From NCBI RefSeq assembly GCF_921293095.1, contig NC_060254.1:4526001-4590000 (forward strand): a stretch of DNA of 64,000 bases. Reading direction: 5' to 3'. Positions 1 through 10,400 of this stretch are shown here, piece after piece (within the stretch, counting starts at the first letter, position 1; every line of letters begins with the position of its first letter). The position numbers and the translations under genes are program-made. This DNA comes from Ischnura elegans. Taxonomy: Eukaryota; Arthropoda; Insecta; Odonata; Coenagrionidae. The notes beneath the pieces are model-generated. The model saw nothing but the letters and a program-made list of their open reading frames with translations, ran no database searches and was not told the DNA's origin.

Positions 1-1146
1 TTCCCTCTTGTCTTTCCAAACCACTAGTAACACCTCACCTTTACGAGAGAACGTGCTCTGTCCCTTTTTCAAAGTTTTTGCCTCGCTCTTCAACGTGGGA
101 GGGAGTCCCCGATTTGGTCTTATGGTTCCACACACTCTTACTTTGTTATCTAAGAGCAGTTCTGCAATTTTCACACTATTATAATAGTTGTCTTGATAGA
201 CATGATGCCAAAGATTGAGATGTGGCTTCAAAAGAGACAAGATAGTTTGTTCTAATTTTTTCCCCTCGGCTGAATAAATTTCTAAATTACTAATGTAGCC
301 AGAATCACTTTCACAAACGATTCGAACTAGTAAACCATATTTTACAATTTTTGCAGGATTATAGGTCTTGATTTTCAATCTTCCTCTCCATGGAATCATG
401 GCTTCATCAAGTGACAATTCCTGCTTTGGTTTATACACATTTTGAAATTTTTCAACTAAGTATTCCAGGGTGGGTCTTATTTTATATAGTCTATCCGAAG
501 TATCTGAGAATGCTTCGTTATCACTAAAATGCCACGCTTTCCATATCTGCTCAAATCTGTTTCTCGTCAGTAGCTCTCTAAATATTTTTGTTTCGATGAA
601 AGGATCTGTACTCCAATACTCCTTCAGTGTATCTTTCCTCACTTGACCCATCAGAATCAAAATAGAAAATAATTTTTTCATTTCAGCCATGGTTATGTTT
701 GACCACTTCCCTGTTTTTGGCGATTCTTTGTATTTATGCTTATTTTGACAGTAATACAAATTGGATTGATGGCACATCATTTCAAAAAAATCATTACCAA
801 GAAATAGTGAGACTACGTCAAGGATGTAATTGGAATTTTCTGGTAATCGCTTCACTCCAGGTTGGCCCAAAAATTGCTCTAAATGTCTCTCAAAATCTAT
901 TTTTTCCCATGAAGTAGAACTTCCTGCCAAAGTATTGTCTTCATTTTCACTCGCATAGGAGTCACTTTCACTGATAACTAGAGGAATACGTTTTCTAGTT
1001 TTCATATTCACCACAACATCAGAATCGCTTTCACTTTCGTCGTTATCTTCGTCATACCCTAATGGTACATCTGACAAATCATCAGCACACAAGTCTAACA
1101 GAATTTCTTCTTCATCCAAAGTGTTGTCCTTCCGATGTGATGCCAT
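1..1146 (-). CDS. piggyBac transposase, N-terminal 382 codons (3' end outside window)
   Basis: The transposase cuts and inserts the element at TTAA. The frame starts with ATG at 1146-1144 (MASHRKDNTLDEEE) and I read it open to the left edge, checking the phase at several points. An acidic N-terminal region comes first (DEDNDESESDSD, about residue 30), as is usual in this family. The DDE_Tnp_1_7 type core follows: MAEMKKLFSILILMGQ, then LSLDEAMIPWRGRLK with the first catalytic Asp, then VYQDNYYNSVKIAELL with the second. The third Asp and the C-terminal zinc-binding region, if present, lie outside the window. It sits in intron 2 of the dsRBD gene copy A, in the same direction. No stop or frameshift was seen, so the element may be young. 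Confidence 0.92.
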   Translation of the reverse strand, partial: MASHRKDNTLDEEEILLDLCADDLSDVPLGYDEDNDESESDSDVVVNMKTRKRIPLVISESDSYASENEDNTLAGSSTSWEKIDFERHLEQFLGQPGVKRLPENSNYILDVVSLFLGNDFFEMMCHQSNLYYCQNKHKYKESPKTGKWSNITMAEMKKLFSILILMGQVRKDTLKEYWSTDPFIETKIFRELLTRNRFEQIWKAWHFSDNEAFSDTSDRLYKIRPTLEYLVEKFQNVYKPKQELSLDEAMIPWRGRLKIKTYNPAKIVKYGLLVRIVCESDSGYISNLEIYSAEGKKLEQTILSLLKPHLNLWHHVYQDNYYNSVKIAELLLDNKVRVCGTIRPNRGLPPTLKSEAKTLKKGQSTFSRKGEVLLVVWKDKRE

Positions 1147-1879
1147 AATATGGAATATTCTTATGAGTGGTTTTTAGAGCACAAATGCGTGCAAACCTTC
1201 AAGCGAGAAAAACTTGACACCAAATGTTCTATTCACTTGGACTCAGGGAAACACCAACTGCTCTTGACACATTAGGAGAGGAAACTAACCCAGAGGCAGG
1301 AAACAAGTAAGAGAGCATCATCTCCCTCCATGGCATGGACGAAAAGAACTGGGGGCCTCATTGTGAGTCCCCCAGTTCCTTTTGTCGAGAATGTTTATGT
1401 TGACGGAGCAGAGCAGTCCACTTGCTGAGAGTGCATCTCGAAGAAGCGGCGATGAAGATAAGGGTCAAACTCGCTAGATAAAACAAGGCCATGTGGATAA
1501 ACTCTTTGGAAATAATAAGCCAAGTGTGTGGGGTAACTCAAGGAAAACGATAAATAAGAAGCCAACGCTGGTAAGAAGAGGAACGCCGATTCTGGGTGGA
1601 GGTGTTGAGAATGGAAATATGTGCCTATTCGGGCGTAATGCCTTTGGTTTAAACATAGTTAAAAAGCTAATGTTTAGAATATAACTTTACCCAATCAAAC
1701 TTAATGATGTATCAATTCATTATTAATAACGAACAACAACTGATAACGTTCTAACGAATACGGATTGCACGCTTTAAAATTGTTTTGGTTGACGTGCCTA
1801 AATGACGAGAATCTTCGTCATCCGTCCGGAACGTTCGGGAAAAAAATGACGAGAATTCTCGCCATCCGTACGCAACGTG
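1..1879 (-). mobile_element. piggyBac-like DNA transposon, right part (left end outside window)
   Basis: The element ends at 1879 directly before TTAA, the obligatory piggyBac target. Read inward, the terminus is CACGTTGCGTACGGATGG, followed by two sub-terminal repeats built on ATGACGAGAAT (about 1802-1812 and 1846-1856). The boundary is confirmed by the duplicated locus at 62172, which has the same flank starting at TTAA without the element. The transposase lies on the minus strand and runs off the left edge. Bases 1147-1879 are non-coding; the short frames there match nothing I recognise. Confidence 0.9.
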
Positions 1880-1883
1880 TTAA
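1880..1883. repeat. TTAA target site of the piggyBac element
   Basis: TTAA joins the transposon end to flanking DNA that continues colinearly with 62172 onward, where the same TTAA has no transposon beside it. The second TTAA copy would be left of the window. Confidence 0.88.
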
Positions 1884-2105
1884 TAATCCTTATTAATCCA
1901 AGTGCTATCTGCTAGCAGGTTACTCTGCTACCTGCTAGCAGCCTGCATCGTAGCAGTGCTCATAGCCTTGCACCAAGGTGGCAGCCAGAATCAGAATGAT
2001 GTCACATGGATTTTTCCCAGCATTCAAAATTAGATGTTGCGTTTTCGCATGCTTGAAAATTTTCACTTTTCATTTAAACGCGAAAAATAGATTAAAAAAT
2101 CATAA
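1884..2105. repeat. Interspersed repeat family X, partial (copy A)
   Basis: This is the terminal part of a repeat seen also at 27355-27820 (inverted), 46975-47270 (other end) and 62033-62397. Shared landmarks are the alternating ctgctagcaggt / acctgctagcag words and a stretch with gcgaaaa. The remainder would lie left of the piggyBac insertion, outside the window. Confidence 0.65.
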
Positions 2106-2144
2106 AGCGTGAAATAAGTACTCCAGGAGTACTTATTTCACGCT
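2106..2144. repeat. Near-perfect 39-bp palindrome
   Basis: Nineteen-base arms (2106-2124 and 2126-2144) around a single central base, with GCGTGAAATAAGTACTCC as the left arm core. It is the same in the twin at 62398-62436. It lies next to the end of repeat X and could be a terminus or recombination scar. Confidence 0.85.
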
Positions 2145-2254
2145 ATAGTACATCTTTTAATTTAGGCAATAAAAAAAATAGGAAACCATCCTATTGCATT
2201 TGGTGGTCGATAGCAATACCAGCATTCCGTCAATAGTCAGCATGTGGCTTAATA

Positions 2255-2352
2255 TTGTTGCACTCACGTTATTAATGAGTGTGGATGTCCGGAAGTAATG
2301 ATATCTGATAATGGTGCACAGTATGTAGGCAAGGTATTGAAAAGAGTTGTTT
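2255..2352 (+). pseudogene. Ty3/Gypsy-type integrase fragment (second catalytic Asp region), copy A
   Basis: One frame reads THVINECGCPEVMISDNG followed by AQYVGKVLK. This fits the conserved integrase block G-C-P-E-x-x-I-S-D-N-G that holds the second catalytic Asp. No RT, RNase H or LTR is visible nearby and the frame closes soon after. The preceding part of an integrase of the same type lies at 55806-56000 in the other copy, separated by inserted repeats. It is a decayed retrotransposon scrap. Confidence 0.7.
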
Positions 2353-3475
2353 GGCATTCCTCTGCACCACACTGCTCCTCCAGTGGCATTGGCTGGGGTA
2401 TATTATCTGAGTGATGGGGATTTGCGTTTTGGTTACAGAACGGGACTTTAGGCACCGCGGAGAGAACCACAAAGGTTGCAGAAGTCGAGACAGCTAGTGA
2501 GTCAACAGCTTGAGGTGTTTCCTTTCCATTTACCTTCCTTTTTCTACCCCCTCTCCCTTCCTTAGAGATACAGGACTCGGGACACTTGAAGAGTGTAAGT
2601 CACCGAGGGAATCACAAAAAGGACAAACCTTTCATTCCCTTCACCTCCAATCAGAGTGCAGGCAGATTGATCCTCAACTCACCTTTCCTGCACTGGCACC
2701 CTTATTTGCACCTTGGTTATCAGATTCTAGTGATTTGAGCCACTCGTCATCAACCACATCCAAAGCTAAGCAGGAGAAACAGTGCCATATTACGAAGTGT
2801 TTAGAGAATTTTCAACTCGAAGCATACCTCTCCATTAATGCTTGGGAGTCTTCTAGCTTTCTGTCATAAATCTAAAAATTGCCGAAGGAATTGAATTAAA
2901 GGTAAGATCAGCAATTTATGGATTTATGGCATCAAAAACTAAAATATGAACAGAATGCTGACAGAAATTCTACACTGTTTCACATTTTCATGAAAATATG
3001 AAAAATGCTTACTCAAGGCCTAAGATATTGAGTTCCATTCGATGGCATGTTATGATACTCATAACGGAATAACCTAAAAACTATAGAAACTTTGTACAAA
3101 TAGAAAATAGAGGTACAGTAGGTAAGGGGTCAATCACATAACTACATTTAGTCCAATATTACATCATCCAGTTCCTTCAGCACCTCGGTACATTGACAAC
3201 ACATTAAGTAATTTTTGAGCACTTTCCACGACATAAAAACCAGCAGAAATGGTAACTAACAGAGAAATCATCCGATAAAATATTACCTCCCAGTGATATT
3301 CACCCACATGGCACTTGAATTCTTTGGTTAATCACGCTTGCATGAGAGAGGTCGTAATGACAAAATCAATTAAAAATGGCTTTCTCTTGCAAGCGGAATC
3401 CCCACTAAAAGGACCGGATACAAAAGGAAAAATGATCACAATAATGAAACCAAAAGTTGGAAAAAACGCACTTAC

Positions 3476-3605
3476 ACTTTTGTGGTAACGCCACTTGTAA
3501 CCAGAAGCTGCGCACGAACTAATTTATCAGAATTGGCCAATGTTTCCAAAGCCTTTAAGGCAGCATTATGCTTCGCCTCTTTCTTGGACCGTCCACTTCC
3601 CGTCT
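3476..3605 (-). CDS. dsRBD gene copy A, exon 2 (second half of dsRBD 1)
   Basis: The exon is bounded by acceptor TTTTAG|AGACGG and donor AAAGT|GTAAGTG. It joins exon 1 in phase (CGA G + AG ACG) and encodes ETGSGRSKKEAKHNAALKAL, the classic C-terminal half of a double-stranded-RNA-binding domain with the lysine-rich KKEAK motif that contacts the RNA backbone. It ends in phase 2, as in the twin exon 63768-63897. Exons 3-7 of this copy are not in the window; by analogy with copy B they would lie left of position 1, beyond the piggyBac insertion. One base differs from copy B (GGTCC versus GTTCC near 3594), which falls in the SK part of the motif and changes a serine codon in the third position only if the frame given here is right. 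Confidence 0.85.
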
Positions 3606-3676
3606 CTAAAACAGAACAAGTTTTAATAGCAACGAAAAGTTTGAGTACTTCATAAGCAATGGATTATCGCCCATAC

Positions 3677-3818
3677 CTCGGACATTTCCTGCTGTCACGA
3701 CGTACTGAAAGAAAGTATCGTGTCCAGCACTATCCGTAATGAGCTCATACTGAGGAGTAAATCCCTTTCTCAGCATATACTCATTCAAAGTTGACATCGG
3801 CGTTTTGGCCGTGGCCAT
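3677..3818 (-). CDS. dsRBD gene copy A, exon 1 (start codon, first half of dsRBD 1)
   Basis: ATG at 3818-3816 opens MATAKTPMSTLNEYMLRKGF, then TPQYELITDSAGHDTFFQY and VVTAGNVR, ending at donor CGAG|GTATGG. KTPM-x-L-NEY...PQYELI is the first helix and strand of a dsRBD of the PACT/TARBP2/Loqs/R2D2 type. The exon is 142 nt (47 codons plus one base). The start is chosen because it is the first ATG after a possible acceptor (TTAG near 3843 or 3861) and the domain begins at residue 5. The same exon recurs at 17046-17187 (inverted) and at the right edge. Confidence 0.88.
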
Positions 3819-3939
3819 GATGTACCGGTTTACGCCCCAATTCTAAGGGAGTGTTTCTACCTAATACACACAAAATAAAGGGCATGATAGTTAACCAATT
3901 CACTACAACCATAAACACGTGAGATGACTTATTACATAC

Positions 3940-3995
3940 CTCTTAAATTATTCAGCACAATACACTTGTCACGACACACAGTTAACCACCAGCCC
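3940..3995 (-). other. Probable 5' untranslated exon of dsRBD gene copy A
   Basis: A good donor (AAGAG|GTATGTAATAAG) lies at 3940, about 80 bases upstream of an acceptor-like TTAG before the ATG exon. This suggests a small non-coding first exon. The 5' limit is a guess. The mirror copy is at about 16865-16921 on the plus strand. Confidence 0.4.
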
Positions 3996-4230
3996 CGATA
4001 CCGAGCGCGTTCCGAGATTCACTGGCAGTACTGCCGGTGCTGCCAAACCGTTCCGAAATCAAATGGCAGTACGGGCAGCAAGGGGCCGACAGAACTGCGA
4101 TATATCGTATAGAAAACCTCTTTCGATTCGATTTTTCCGGAGCCCCAGTGGTCCAACGGCCTACCCAACATAGAGGCGCTGGTGTAGCCTGTTTTTCTGT
4201 GCAGTAATGAACTGGGGGCTGCCATATTGA
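3996..4230 (-). promoter_or_regulatory. Probable promoter region of dsRBD gene copy A
   Basis: A GC-richer island lies directly upstream of the putative first exon, in contrast with AT-rich surroundings. It contains the 12-bp palindrome GGCAGTACTGCC and a repeated ACTGCCA word. No TATA box is obvious. It is conserved in the inverted arm (about 16630-16865), with a 3-bp difference near 4075. The call rests on position and composition only. Confidence 0.35.
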
Positions 4231-5595
4231 ATCTCGATGTAAACAAACGTGATATTGAGGCTTATTGATAATCATTAGTGTTAACTGCAGACTTTTTTTA
4301 TTGCTTACAGTGTCCCTTACGATTTTGGAATGTGCTCGATGAAGGATACGAGTCTCAATGATCTTGGTTATTGCAAAATTGCATGGGTATGAAATGTATT
4401 TGGTTATGAAAATGTGAGTAATTCTGTTTCCTTCATTATTCCATTTTGATTTCAACCTGTGATTAGCTAACCTTTCCTCATGTTTTCAAAATTTTATGGT
4501 GTCTTGTATTCCTTATATTTCAATATGTTTTTCATTGTACTAGCAGTTTTTCTAGTGTTCAAACTACTCATTTATCGCTAGTGCTATGCTTTCGTTTGTT
4601 TAATGCTAATCATTTTGTTGGTTATGTATGTAATTTGCTATTTCAACTCTGTCCTTTCAACTGTTTAATTGTCATTAATTGAGCATTATTCATTAAGTGT
4701 TCTACGATGTTTACATTTCTTAAAACTTTAATCTCTTTCATTTTGAAGTAAGAACTTAATTTCTACTACATTGGTATAAAATATTCTTCACTTTTCTCGT
4801 TTTCTACTTTTGGAATACTTTCTTTCGTATAAGTGATTGATATTAACTTATAAGAACCTTTCATTTTAAGACTCCTCTGCCAAGATATGTTGCATATCTT
4901 AATGGGTACTCATCATGAACAACTTCCTACGAAATAATGTCCTCCTTTCATAATTAAATAATTATCTTCCATGAAATGATATCCAAACTTGCATGCTTAT
5001 TTCTAGTGAAGTATTGTTATGGTCTATGGTTTCAGGATTAGCATTGTTTTCCCTGTACCAGAGCTATTGCAAGATACATCTACCTCAAGGAAAATTGGGT
5101 CACCCTCTTTGTCTATAACTGTGGAGTGTTTACTTAAGTAATGGAATCTTTCTCCTATTACGCAAAGGCTGCTCATCTCATGTTGTCATTGATATTTGTT
5201 GCTTGTGCATCTCATGTGCTTGTAGAATGGTTAACTTTCTCAGATTTCATCTCTAGTATGTCATATTGAAATTGTTATTGTTGTATTTCTTTTGCCAGTT
5301 ATTGTATCAATAAATACTAATGTCCACTGAAGTAAGATTTCCGAGATCATTATTCTTACCAACCACCAGATCGCCAGTTGACTTTGTACATTAATCTTGT
5401 ATTATGGTTACTGCTTTAGTAACCTGGGGAAGTTCTTCAGGAAGATTTTCCTACATTCACTGCTTTTAAGTTTCTCGCAATTGCAGTATCATTATTAGGC
5501 CTGAATAGCACGCTCTATCGTGACGCGTAAAAAAAATTGAAACACGCGCCGAGATGTGCATTCAAACTTCGCGGCAGCATTGGACCACTGGCATA

Positions 5596-6599
5596 GGGTG
5601 CGGTCCGTTGAACGCTACCAATGCTTCGGAGCGCCACCAAGCGGTCCGTTATTCGCTACGGAGCGCTACAGGTTAGGCTGTGACGTCACGGCAAACGTCA
5701 TACACCCGTTTCCCGCCTCGCTCCGGACCAGCTCCAGACGCTCCCCTGAAAACTTGGGTCAGCGGAGGAGCGAGTCAATTTTTGGCGGAAATTCGAAGGG
5801 AATGCACTGAGGCAATGGAGAGTTTACTCACGTTGCAGATGATGGACGCTGAATGTGGACGCCTTTCTCCTATATAAGTGACTACGAAGTAACGGAGTAG
5901 ACGCGTTTAGTAAATAGATGTAAATTTAATTGTGATTTAAATAAATATATAGCAAGAACTAAATATCGACAAACATTCTCGTATCTCCCCCAAAATGAAC
6001 TCAAATGTCTTTGGAAGCAGCCTTTACATACAAAAGGCAACAAAAATTATTAAAAGGGGCATATAATATAAAGAAAGGATTGTAAGAACATATATCGACA
6101 AATTTACTCATGCAATAAATTAAAATCTGAAGAAAAATAGGATATACATGAAATAGATTAATGTTTTTTAATAGTCATTAGCCATTATAAGTTAATATGT
6201 TTCAACTGGGAAAACGGTAGAGTACCTACTTTTTCCTTTACTAGGGTAATGAGTTTCATTGAGAAGGGTAGGCGAGGGTTGGTGTGAGAAATACAGTCCA
6301 AAGTTTCTTCCTTTACTATTTGGAGCCTCGGCATTGAAAAATAAAATTCATTTTAATGATATTCAAACATATTTATTAATATTCAATGATCATAGTCACC
6401 TCAATTCGCAATTAAAACCACATCTTCGATTTCATAATCCCAGTTTGCCCACCCTCGTTCATTTCCGCCATCTTGACTTCGCTCCTGACCGGTCCGAAAA
6501 GAAATTCTCGTAGCGAACGTAGCGCCTATGGACCGGTGCTCCGGAGCACTTCCGTCTGTAGCGTCTGGTAGCGAAAGTAGCATTCATTGGACCGCACCC
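5596..6599. mobile_element. PIF/Harbinger-like non-autonomous transposon (1,004 bp)
   Basis: Termini are GGGTGCGGTCCGTTGAACGC and, from the other end, GGGTGCGGTCCAATGAATGC. The flanking ATA at 5593-5595 is repeated at 6600-6602, and arm C shows the empty site with a single ATA (near 15026). A 3-bp duplication with GGGTGC ends points to PIF/Harbinger, although ATA is not the usual TWA. Sub-terminal words such as cggagcgc and gctac recur at both ends. No transposase frame is present. Confidence 0.82.
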
Positions 6600-7723
6600 A
6601 TAGATGGCACTGGTGTATCAAAACCTATACGCATTATCCTTATGGGTATGTCGCCCCCTTGGCACGGGGGCCTTCACAGTTCGGCGGTTCGGCGTTGCGC
6701 AGAGTCCTCTGGATGGCAGTTCTCTACACTACTCCCTCATAGGGTCGAGTCGTTCCATACACTTCCACTATGGGAATTGAGACGTCCGCCATTTTAGTTC
6801 TTCCGTCTCTATAGAGTCTTATGGGGGAAAGTGATATAATGCCAGTTTTTTCATAAATACGCGATTCCTGTCGCATTTTCGGTAATTATAATATATTCAG
6901 TCTTGAGGTACTAGGAACACTTTACTATCAATTTGTAAATTTTAAATCGTGAAAAATAACAAATATTCGCGCTTCAGTTAAGTTTTGATTCTTTTCACAG
7001 GACGTTTTTCTAGATATGAAACTCTCATATTTATGTCTGAAACAGGGTAAATTGTTTCCAAAAGTACAATTACTGCTCCCAGGGCTACTATATAGCGTTT
7101 TGTTCTCGTCAAAGGAATAATTTCAGATTTTGAAAAGTACAATATCAGCTGAGAGAGAATTGTTATCTTCAGATCGGAAGAGATTTCGCATGTACTATCT
7201 GAGTTAACTTCCATGAAAACAGCGCAATGGATATTATACGAGGAATTTAAGGACAAGTCTGGTCAATTCTTAGTGCCGAAAAATCGGAAATATTATCCTA
7301 CCTCAAAATTAGACAAGAAAAACTAAATAAGTCACAAGCTGTCATGCAGTTTATGTACTTTTCACGAGAGTTGCAGATCATAAAAGATATCATCAAAGGA
7401 GGTATATAAAAGAAAAAAATCACATTTTTCCAAAGTCTATAATGTACACACACCACAAATGTTACATTTTAAGATTTCCAGAATGATTTAACAATTCCAT
7501 TGAAACTAAGATTATTTACATAATGCAAAATAAAAAATAAATGTTAAGTGCACAAGATGTAACATTTCTATTAAAATGGATTCAAATTAGTTGGAGAGAA
7601 TGATGAATAGGTGATGACAGCTGCCACACATCTTGCATTCTTCTCAATGTTGCTATGTTCCTTTACCACCAATGACATTGACTACTCGAGTATATGAACC
7701 TGTAATTAAAAATATAAATAAAA

Positions 7724-10400
7724 TTTCGTTAACTACACCAAAAGCATTAATTCACAAGTAATTTTAATGAACAGCATCTCAGTGATACATCAAATTCTCA
7801 CAATCAACAGTCATGATAAAGTTCTATAATGTGTTAATGTTTATTAAACTTGCAATCACTTAAGTTTCTATATCATATTTCATGGTTTGAGCAATAGGAA
7901 ATTAATAAATTAAATTTCAATTGGCAGACAACTTTCGGGAAATTAATTCTATTACCAAGATGGCAATCTTCCTGTCAGCATACAAAATTATAAAAAGGAA
8001 TAATATGACATTAACATTCCACAACACTGTTACTCAGTGGCATAACTACGGGGGGAGGAAGGGAAAGATCCCTCCCCAAAGCCTCAGAGAAATAAAAAAA
8101 TTATTTATAATTATTTTATATATTGAACTGCATCGACTAAAAGTTAAATCTTTAGTGCCAAAATGATTTCAAATGTATTTCCAGGAATGTTATTCTTCAA
8201 AAATTTTCTTGGACTGATTCGTTGTCTGATGGGGGGAGGGGGGGTGCCACCCCAGGCCATCCTATCCTTCCCAAAGCATATTCCTAGTTAATTTCATGAA
8301 CATAATAACATTTCATACATACTAATTTCCTCTGCAAAAATAAGGGGGTACTTCGTAACTGGAACTTTAAAACTTGACTGAAGGATAAAAAGCAGTGGCT
8401 TCATAGTATGTGGTTTACAATATCATTGATTAAAAGATTCAACCATGTTGCAATGACCTATTGCAAAATTATTTTAACCATATGCTGAAGTAGAAAATTG
8501 AAAGTAAGAATTACAACTCTACAGCATGCTTAAAACACTCTGTTGTACTTCAACCATACAGTATAGTAGGCCCTTATAATGTATTCTACTGAAGACAAAA
8601 TGATTCTTTGGTGTTCTATACAACAAATACGAGAACTAAACAAGAAACCCAAAAATTACATTTAAATATGAATTATCTTCTGCATGTTTATCGATGAAGC
8701 CATAATATCTTTGGAAAAGAATGACGCCAATCTTAAAATGATAAAAATTCAGCCAATCAGTGATGTATAAAAAAAGTAAAGCTTATGCTACAATTAAAGT
8801 TAAGTTCGAACTCAAAGAGAACCAATGCGTCTAATATTTATATGCCACTTTCATTATGAGGTGTTTGGCTTTTACTTTGCAGTGCACCATTTTCCTGTAG
8901 GAACTCTAATGAATTACCTTCAACAAATATATTCAAAGCTACAGACACTAACCTCAACCCTTAAGAAACAAATAAATGGCAATGTGGTACCCTATTCATA
9001 CATACTGGTGAGAAAGGGTAGTTGAACGTTCAATGTCAGGGTATTTCGTGTAAAATGTAGAACTTGCCCAATCAGTAATTTTAGCATCGTGCACTAGTTC
9101 TTCCTATGTTGCTCCCTCGCCACATGACACCCTTGGAACCTGCTTGAACAGCAGCAGCAACATGCAAGTGATAATGCAAATCAAATTTATTAATTTATTC
9201 CAATGGTAAACATTACTAATCACTAGAATATAGAATCAACGCAAAAGGAAATGGCAGAAAGTCCCCCTACGGCTTAGGATAAACACCATAAATGGATTTA
9301 GGAGTACAATATCCTAGGTTTATCGCAACATATCACTAAGAAATGCATTTAAAGAAGTTTTTATTGCAACAGAAATCATGATATCTCCAAGATATCATTA
9401 AAACCGTATTATTTTCACACAATACCGCATCAGGTCTTGAATAAGTTATATCTACACATTAACAATAAGCTTCCACTCCACTCTTAATAATCACTATTTT
9501 TATGAGATTTATAAAAGCACAATTAAACGCACAGGCTTAATAAAAGTAAATATAAAAGTAAAACAATAAGTTCTAGAGAAATGTACATGAATAATATAGA
9601 CACTGACAATAACGCATTGAAATTGAAATGGTGTACGAAGAAATAATCAAAAACTCCTAGTTATCCATAGCCATATTTTTTTAATAACTCTCAATAATTA
9701 GGCATGAATGGTACCGTCCTCTTTGATAATCACTGAAGCCATTTCAGAAAAACCTAATTAATTATGTATTTCCATATTTTACAATTAGTTACTAAGCTCG
9801 AATACGTACCACAAGTAAATATTCGGCCAAAGATGTTGAAACTTCAAGTACACAGGAGCAGACAGCAGTATAAGCACTGGGCCACGACAAAAGTTCGGTG
9901 TTGATGTATTTTTCCGTTTTAACCAGCCCTAGGAATGTAATCCTCTTCAAACAAAACTGGAATTAAAAATTCGGAATGAGTCAAGGAAAAGATCAGTCGC
10001 AATAGCGACTCGTCGAGATTTTAATTGCATCCTAAAATTAAGCATTCACACTACTTCGAAATATAATAGTCATTCTTCTCATGAACAACACACAAATAAA
10101 GCAATGAAAAGCGGAGTTTCGTCCACTAATATGTATCCGGATATGCAGATTCTAGTCAAAAACGTAATTGTCTTTATTGTTGTAAATGACCGTAAGATTA
10201 CTTCATACCGGCATTGACAAAAACAAATATTTTTTTTAATACAAAACTAGCAGCACTAATAGTTATTGTTACACTTTGGTACGTAGTAAAGAACTAAGTC
10301 AATCATCTCTGCAACCCAGACTAAATATTATATTTTTGTCACAAAATTTCACATATTCCATTGATGAATAGAAAACACACAAGCACAAAAACACTCGTCA
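7724..10400. other. Spacer of the inverted repeat, no gene seen
   Basis: AT-rich sequence with only short frames. Near 8040-8280 two G-rich/C-rich words (actacggggggagg and ggggggagggggggtg) resemble ends of an eroded DNA transposon, but no target duplication was found. Nothing else is supported. Confidence 0.6.

Larger units (their letters stand above)
1880..3708. repeat. Segmental duplication, copy A (twin of 62172-64000)
   Basis: This stretch is colinear with 62172-64000 at a constant offset of 60,292. I noted fewer than ten substitutions in about 1.83 kb (for example near 1914, 2674, 2872, 3366, 3421 and 3594). It carries the end of repeat family X, a Gypsy integrase scrap, a 37-bp palindrome, and exon 2 plus the end of exon 1 of the dsRBD gene. 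It is cut by the window edge in copy B, so the real duplication is longer. Apart from the features listed separately I see no genes between 1884 and 3475. Confidence 0.93.
3638..7723. repeat. Large inverted repeat, arm A (partner 13899-17226)
   Basis: Arm A is the reverse complement of arm C apart from scattered substitutions, a 1,004-bp transposon in this arm (5596-6599) and a 250-bp gain in arm C. Inner and outer breakpoints read at 3638/17226 and 7723/13899. The arm holds exon 1, putative 5' UTR exon and promoter of the dsRBD gene, then about 3 kb of upstream DNA. With the insertions removed both arms are about 3.08 kb. Between 4460 and 5590, and between 6610 and 7723, I find no gene. Confidence 0.92.

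Noticed and set aside
2510-2869. 119-codon frame present in both duplication copies
   Set aside because: Conservation is explained by a recent duplication; composition is biased and no domain is visible.
3982-4455. 157-codon open frame upstream of exon 1, also open (156 codons) in arm C
   Set aside because: The two copies differ by a few bases and one 3-bp indel, too recent to show selection. The frame overlaps the probable promoter and has no recognisable domain.
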